The translations under genes were made by a program, and so were the position numbers. From contig NZ_MSCT01000015.1 in the NCBI RefSeq assembly GCF_001921865.1, positions 62,001-126,000 of the forward strand: a DNA stretch of 64,000 bases, written 5' to 3'. Source of the DNA: Pseudomonas chlororaphis (GTDB lineage: Bacteria > Pseudomonadota > Gammaproteobacteria > Pseudomonadales > Pseudomonadaceae). The notes beneath the pieces are model-generated. The model was not told where the DNA came from, made no database searches, and saw only the letters and a program-made list of their open reading frames with translations. Positions 59,984-64,000 of this stretch are shown here, piece after piece (position 1 is the stretch's first letter; each line of letters opens with the position of its first letter).

Positions 59984-61093
59984 ATGAACTCAGTCGCGCC
60001 GCGTCGGGTCAGGTTTCGCCATCTGTTGCTGGTCGTCGTCATCGCCATTGGCGCCTTTCTATTGCTGTTACCGACGAAGGTCCAGCCAGTGGCCTGGACG
60101 CCGCCGAAGGCGCCTTCGCTGAAGACCGGCCTGTATGCCGAGAACCAGAAACTCAAGGGTTTGCAGAGCGTCGGCGCGCCGAATATCGACGGCCCGGAAG
60201 CCCTGCTGCTGGAGGACGGCTGGCTGATCAGCGGCCTGCACGACGGTCGGGTGATCCGCACCGCGCTGGACGGCGGCAGCCTGCACGTCCTGGCCAACAC
60301 CGGCGGGCGCCCCCTGGGCCTGGCCCGGCACCCGGACGGCCGGCTGATCATCGCCGACGCGATCAAAGGCCTGCTGGCGCTGGACGCCAAAGGCCAATTG
60401 CACACCCTGAGTACCTACGCCGACGGTCGTCCCCTGGGCTTTACCGACGACGTCGCGGTGGACGCCGCCGGGCGCTACGCCTACTTCAGCGATGCCAGCA
60501 GCCGCTGGGGCTACGGCCAGGACGGCGAAGCGGTGATCGAGCACGGCGGCGACGGCCGCCTGCTGCGCTACGACTTCCAGAGCGGCCAGACCGATCAGTT
60601 GCTGGACGGCCTGCAGTTCGCCAACGGCATCGCCCTCGGCCCGCAGGAAGCCTATGTGCTGGTCAACGAAACCGGCGCCTACCGGATCAGCCGCTACTGG
60701 CTCAGCGGCGTCAAGGCCGGCACTCACGACCTGTTCATCGACAACCTGCCGGGGTTGCCGGACAACCTCAGTTTCAACGGCCAGGGGCGTTTCTGGGTGG
60801 CGCTGTACGCGCCGCGCAACGCCCTGCTCGACGGCACGGCGCCCTACCCGCTGGTGCGCAAGATGCTCGTGCGGGCCATGACCGTGCTGCCCAAGCCAGT
60901 GGAAAAACGCGCCTTCGTCCTCGGCCTGGATACCCAGGGCCAGGTCGTCGCCAACCTGCAGGACGCCAGCGCCGACAGCTATGCGCCGATCACCACGGTG
61001 CGCGAATACGGCGACGCCCTGTACTTCGGCTCGCTCACGGCCAGCCACATGGCGCGGCTGCCACTGAAGGTCGCCCTGTCGGGCGCGCCTTGA
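59984..61093 (+). CDS. SMP-30/strictosidine-synthase-like beta-propeller, membrane-anchored
   Basis: The 369-residue protein has an N-terminal membrane anchor (LLLVVVIAIGAFLLLLP) and a six-bladed propeller with blades such as GRPLGLARHPDGRLIIADAIKGLL, GFTDDVAVDAAGRYAYFSDASSRWGYG and GLQFANGIALGPQEAYVLVNET. It resembles APMAP/strictosidine-synthase-like lactonases. GGGAG precedes ATG 59984. It starts 25 bp after the hydroxylase-SRPBCC gene and is probably co-transcribed, so the pair may process one lipid or terpenoid-like substrate. Confidence 0.85.
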   Translation: MNSVAPRRVRFRHLLLVVVIAIGAFLLLLPTKVQPVAWTPPKAPSLKTGLYAENQKLKGLQSVGAPNIDGPEALLLEDGWLISGLHDGRVIRTALDGGSLHVLANTGGRPLGLARHPDGRLIIADAIKGLLALDAKGQLHTLSTYADGRPLGFTDDVAVDAAGRYAYFSDASSRWGYGQDGEAVIEHGGDGRLLRYDFQSGQTDQLLDGLQFANGIALGPQEAYVLVNETGAYRISRYWLSGVKAGTHDLFIDNLPGLPDNLSFNGQGRFWVALYAPRNALLDGTAPYPLVRKMLVRAMTVLPKPVEKRAFVLGLDTQGQVVANLQDASADSYAPITTVREYGDALYFGSLTASHMARLPLKVALSGAP

Positions 61094-61225
61094 GGCGTTA
61101 GCGGCCAGGCGTCTTGTCGATTCTGATCTAAGCTCTCCCGCGCGGCGTCATCCGACGCCCGCATCAAGGACCGACGAACGATCGAAACCGGTCGTTCTCC
61201 ATCACATTGAGAGTGGAATTACCCC

Positions 61226-61363
61226 ATGAAGATCAAAATCCTGCTGGCCTCCCTGCTGTTCGCGTCTTCCCTGTCGGCCATGGCCTCGTGCCCGGTACTC
61301 GGGCCATCCGAAGACCCTTGCGCGGGCCCGGTTCTCGGCCCCAGCACCTGCGAGTGCCCTTGA
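61226..61363 (+). CDS. Tiny secreted Cys-rich peptide (45 residues)
   Basis: The gene is short but well formed. MKIKILLASLLFASSLSAMA is a typical signal peptide, cleavage predicted after Ala20. The mature 25-residue peptide has four cysteines (22, 32, 42, 44) and repeats PVLGPS twice (23-28 and 35-40). GAGTGGA lies before the ATG. No homologue known to me. The Cys spacing would allow two disulfides. Confidence 0.65.
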   Translation: MKIKILLASLLFASSLSAMASCPVLGPSEDPCAGPVLGPSTCECP

Positions 61364-61514
61364 AACGAAAAAGCCATGAAACCGGCGCGCCCTCCCCTGG
61401 GCGCGTCTTGCCCAACGGTTGGATAGCCAGGGGGAATTGCAACAGGCGGGATGAGGGGTGCTGCGCGGAACCTGGCGAGACGCCCGAAGGCACCCCGCTC
61501 AGGGCATGGTCGAA

Positions 61515-61748
61515 TCAGGAACGGGCCGTCAGCTTATCGGAGATTTCATCCTTGATCAGCAGACGTTTTTCCTTGAGTTTTTTCACTTCGTCGTCAGCCG
61601 CCGCGGCTGCCTCCGCCTTGAGCACCTGACCATCGATGGTGTCGTATTTGTCGAACAGTGCATTCAGGTGCGGGTCGTTGGCCCGACGCTGTTGAATGTC
61701 TTCTTTGCTGCAACTCAGATCCTGGTACAGGTCATGGGGCACCGGCAT
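61515..61748 (-). CDS. YdcH/DUF465-family small protein
   Basis: From ATG 61748 the 77-residue protein is a helical hairpin of DUF465 type (MPVPHDLYQDLSCSKEDIQQ, then LNALFDKYDTIDGQVLKAE and VKKLKEKRLLIKDEISDKL). Function unknown; abundant in Pseudomonas under stress. AGGTGTTCC is a moderate ribosome binding site. The longer frame to 61946 is not supported. Confidence 0.88.
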   Translation of the reverse strand: MPVPHDLYQDLSCSKEDIQQRRANDPHLNALFDKYDTIDGQVLKAEAAAAADDEVKKLKEKRLLIKDEISDKLTARS

Positions 61749-61887
61749 GGAACACCTCCGTTTGTTGATCGGCAGCAAACGCGTTGGCACGCGCTTGCCA
61801 GTGGGCAGAATGACCTTGAGCAGCCCTGTCTGTCGACCGTGAATCAGACCAGCGGTACCGTTCGTCGCCCTCACAACAGCGCTTTTT

Positions 61888-64000
61888 TCACCCCAACGCC
61901 TCGGCCAGGAACGGCGCGGTACGGCTCTTGCGGTGTTTTGCCACATGCCGGGGCGGGCCGCTGACCACCACCTTGCCGCCCTGGTCGCCGGCGCCGGGGC
62001 CGATATCGATCACCCAGTCGGCCTGGGCCACCACGCGCATTTCGTGCTCGACCACCACCACGCTGTGGCCGGCCCGCACCAGGTTGTCCAGTTGCTCCAG
62101 CAGGCGGTCGACATCCCGCGGGTGCAGGCCGGTGGTGGGTTCGTCCAGCACGTACAGGGTCGCGCCGCGGGGGCTGCGTTGCAGTTCGGTGGCCAGCTTG
62201 ATGCGCTGCGCCTCGCCGCCGGACAACTCGGTGGCCGGCTGGCCGAGGCGCAGGTAGCCCAGGCCGATATCGCGCAACATCTCCAGGGAGCGGCGGATGC
62301 TCGCCTGCCCGGCGAACGCCTGCACCGCCTCCTGCACCGTCAGTTGCAGGACCTGGGCGATGTTCAGGCCCTGCCAGGCGATGGCCAGGGTATGCGGGTT
62401 GTAACGCGCGCCATGGCAGGTCGGGCACGGCGCGTAGACGCTGGGCATGAACAGCAGTTCGACGCTGACGAAACCCTCGCCCTCGCAGGCCGGGCAACGG
62501 CCCTTGGCGACGTTGAAGGAAAACTGCCCGGCGTCGTAGCCCAGCGCCTGGGCCTCGGGCGTGGCGGCGAACAGTTTGCGCACGTGGTCGAACAAGCCGG
62601 TGTAGGTCGCCAGGTTCGAGCGCGGGGTGCGGCCGATGGGTTTCTGGTCCACCTGCACCAGGCGCTTGATCCGCTCCAGCCCGGCGGTGACTTCGCCGCT
62701 GCTGGCTTGCGGGGCCTCGTCTTCCAGGTTCAGCTCTGACGGTTCTTCCTGGCTCGCCGACCGCCCGAGGTGCGCGCCCACCAGTTCCAGCAGCGCCTGG
62801 CTGACCAGGCTCGACTTGCCCGAACCCGACACCCCGGTGACCGCGGTGAAGCAGCCCAGGGGGAACTCCGCGCTCAAGCCGTTGAGGTTATTGCGGCGGA
62901 TGCCCTCCAGGCGCAGCCAGCCCTGGGCCTGGCGCTCGGCGCGGCGAGCCGGCGCCTGTTCGGCGAACAGGTAGGCGCGGGTCTGCGACTCGGCGATCGC
63001 AGCCAACCCCGCCGGCGGGCCGCTGTACAGCACCCGGCCGCCCTGCTCGCCCGCCGCCGGGCCGACGTCGATCAGCCAGTCGGCGCGGCGCATGGTCTGC
63101 AGGTCGTGCTCTACCACAAACAGCGAATTGCCCGCGGCCTTGAGCTGCTGCAAGGCCTCGAACAACGCCTCGGCATCCGCCGGGTGCAGGCCGGCCGAGG
63201 GCTCGTCGAGCACGTAGATCACCCCGAACAGCTGGGAGCCCAGCTGGGTCGCCAGGCGCAGACGCTGCAACTCGCCGGACGACAGGGTCGGCGTGCTGCG
63301 CTCGAGGGCCAGGTAGCCCAGGCCCAGGTCGGTCAGGGTCGCGACCCGTTCCAGCAGGTCCTGGGCGATGCGTTGCGCGGCCAGGCGTTTTTCCAGGGAC
63401 AGGTTCGGCGTATGCCGCACATCCGGCCCGCCGGCATGCCCCGGCGCGCCCTGGGCGATCCGTTGGCGGCGCGCGGCCTCGGTCTGTTCGTGGCTCCAGA
63501 CCTCGCCGGCCTCCCCGGCCTGTTCCAGGTAAGCCTGGGCGGCCACCGGCTTGAGCACTTCGGCCAGTTGCAGCAGGGGCATCTGCGACAGCTCGCCGAT
63601 GTCCAGGCCGGCGAAGGTCACCGACAGCGCTTCGCGTTTCAGGCGCTTGCCGTCGCACAGCGGGCACGGGCTGCCGAGCATGAACTGCGAGACGCGTTTT
63701 TTCATCAGCGCGCTCTGCGAATGGGTGAAGGTGTGCAGCACGTAGCGCCGCGCGCCGCTGAAGGTGCCCATGTAGCTCGGTTCCTGCTTGCGCTTGAGCG
63801 CTTCGCGGGTCTGCTCCGGGGTCAGCCCGGCGTACACCGGCACAGTGGGGGTTTCTTCGGTGAAGAGGATCCAGTCGCGTTGCTGCCTGGGCAGGTCGCG
63901 CCAGGGAATGTCGACGTCGTAGCCCAGGGTCACGAGGATGTCGCGCTGGTTCTGCCCCTGCCAGGCCAGCGGCCAGGAGGCCACTGCGCGCTGGCGGATG
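61888..64000 (-). CDS. UvrA-like ABC excinuclease subunit, UvrA2 type (5' end outside window)
   Basis: About 704 residues of the C-terminal part are visible and the frame is still open at base 64000. It holds both ABC halves: LSSGELQRLRLATQ with LDEPSAGLHP in the first, Walker A VTGVSGSGKSSLVSQ and LSGGEAQRIKLATELQ with LDEPTTGLHPRDVDRLL in the second. Zinc-finger cysteine pairs are present (CPLCDGKRLK, CPACEGEGF...CPTCHG). The spacing and extra segments fit the shorter UvrA2/DrrC-like paralogues, often linked to antibiotic or DNA-damage resistance, rather than the housekeeping UvrA. Confidence 0.9.
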   Translation of the reverse strand, partial: IRQRAVASWPLAWQGQNQRDILVTLGYDVDIPWRDLPRQQRDWILFTEETPTVPVYAGLTPEQTREALKRKQEPSYMGTFSGARRYVLHTFTHSQSALMKKRVSQFMLGSPCPLCDGKRLKREALSVTFAGLDIGELSQMPLLQLAEVLKPVAAQAYLEQAGEAGEVWSHEQTEAARRQRIAQGAPGHAGGPDVRHTPNLSLEKRLAAQRIAQDLLERVATLTDLGLGYLALERSTPTLSSGELQRLRLATQLGSQLFGVIYVLDEPSAGLHPADAEALFEALQQLKAAGNSLFVVEHDLQTMRRADWLIDVGPAAGEQGGRVLYSGPPAGLAAIAESQTRAYLFAEQAPARRAERQAQGWLRLEGIRRNNLNGLSAEFPLGCFTAVTGVSGSGKSSLVSQALLELVGAHLGRSASQEEPSELNLEDEAPQASSGEVTAGLERIKRLVQVDQKPIGRTPRSNLATYTGLFDHVRKLFAATPEAQALGYDAGQFSFNVAKGRCPACEGEGFVSVELLFMPSVYAPCPTCHGARYNPHTLAIAWQGLNIAQVLQLTVQEAVQAFAGQASIRRSLEMLRDIGLGYLRLGQPATELSGGEAQRIKLATELQRSPRGATLYVLDEPTTGLHPRDVDRLLEQLDNLVRAGHSVVVVEHEMRVVAQADWVIDIGPGAGDQGGKVVVSGPPRHVAKHRKSRTAPFLAEALG

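Overview
This window looks like the chromosome of a Pseudomonas, most likely from the fluorescens complex. The evidence is GC-rich codon use, the family of REP repeats built on GTAGGAGCGAGC...GCTCGCGA that recurs between genes, and Pseudomonas-type gene order (nfuA-cti-metH, cysI-DUF934, sohB, a Yej/Npp-type transporter, an aerobic cobalamin operon). No tRNA, rRNA, insertion sequence, prophage or CRISPR array was seen. Two genes are cut by the window edges: dhaK at the left and a uvrA paralogue at the right.

Layout. 1-1.6 kb: dihydroxyacetone-type kinase subunits DhaK/DhaL. 1.7-5.2 kb: a type VI secretion effector island on the minus strand, in the order unknown gene, PAAR tip, DUF4123 chaperone, co-chaperone, Tox-REase-5 nuclease, immunity protein; this is the TseT arrangement of P. 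aeruginosa. 5.4-8.4 kb: a LysR regulator divergent from a GlcG/HbpS-like protein and an MFS pump. 8.4-10.3 kb: a long AT-rich leader and a lone Wzz-like protein. 10.4-12.1 kb: a MerR regulator divergent from an old-yellow-enzyme reductase, with a textbook 19-bp-spacer promoter. 12.3-21.8 kb: cobalamin and cobalt genes, cobW-cobN-chlI/chlD to the left and cbtB-cbtA-cobE-cobM to the right of two divergent cobalamin riboswitches. 21.8-28.8 kb: nfuA, cti and the B12-dependent metH. 29-35.5 kb: small membrane proteins, a solute-binding protein, cysI with its DUF934 partner, sohB, a histidine phosphatase and an SCP2 protein. 35.5-41.1 kb: a yejABEF-type peptide ABC transporter. 41.3-47.3 kb: ECF sigma, FecR, a wrecked TonB receptor and an intact TonB receptor. 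47.6-49.3 kb: a HoxX-like CO-forming enzyme without a hydrogenase nearby. 49.4-52.7 kb: a 1095-residue metallophosphoesterase-NTPase-repeat protein that may be a single-gene defence system. 52.7-64 kb: GH63-like glucosidase, small envelope proteins, DUF488, DsbA, LysR with a fatty-acid-hydroxylase/SRPBCC fusion, an SMP-30-like propeller, a tiny Cys-rich secreted peptide, a YdcH-like protein and UvrA2.

The points most worth following are these. (1) A canonical -1 frameshift cassette (AAAAAAG, 5-nt spacer, 14-bp stem) joins chlI to the VWA reading frame, so one gene can make both the small and medium cobaltochelatase subunits. (2) A 24-nt promoter-like element occurs three times, before both TonB receptors and before yejA, which ties the ECF sigma/FecR system to an inner-membrane peptide importer. 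Both receptor leaders also carry a hairpin that buries the ribosome binding site. (3) The metallophosphoesterase-NTPase protein has near-identical 69-residue C-terminal repeats. (4) HoxX is present without hydrogenase genes. All calls come from reading the sequence; no database search was run.
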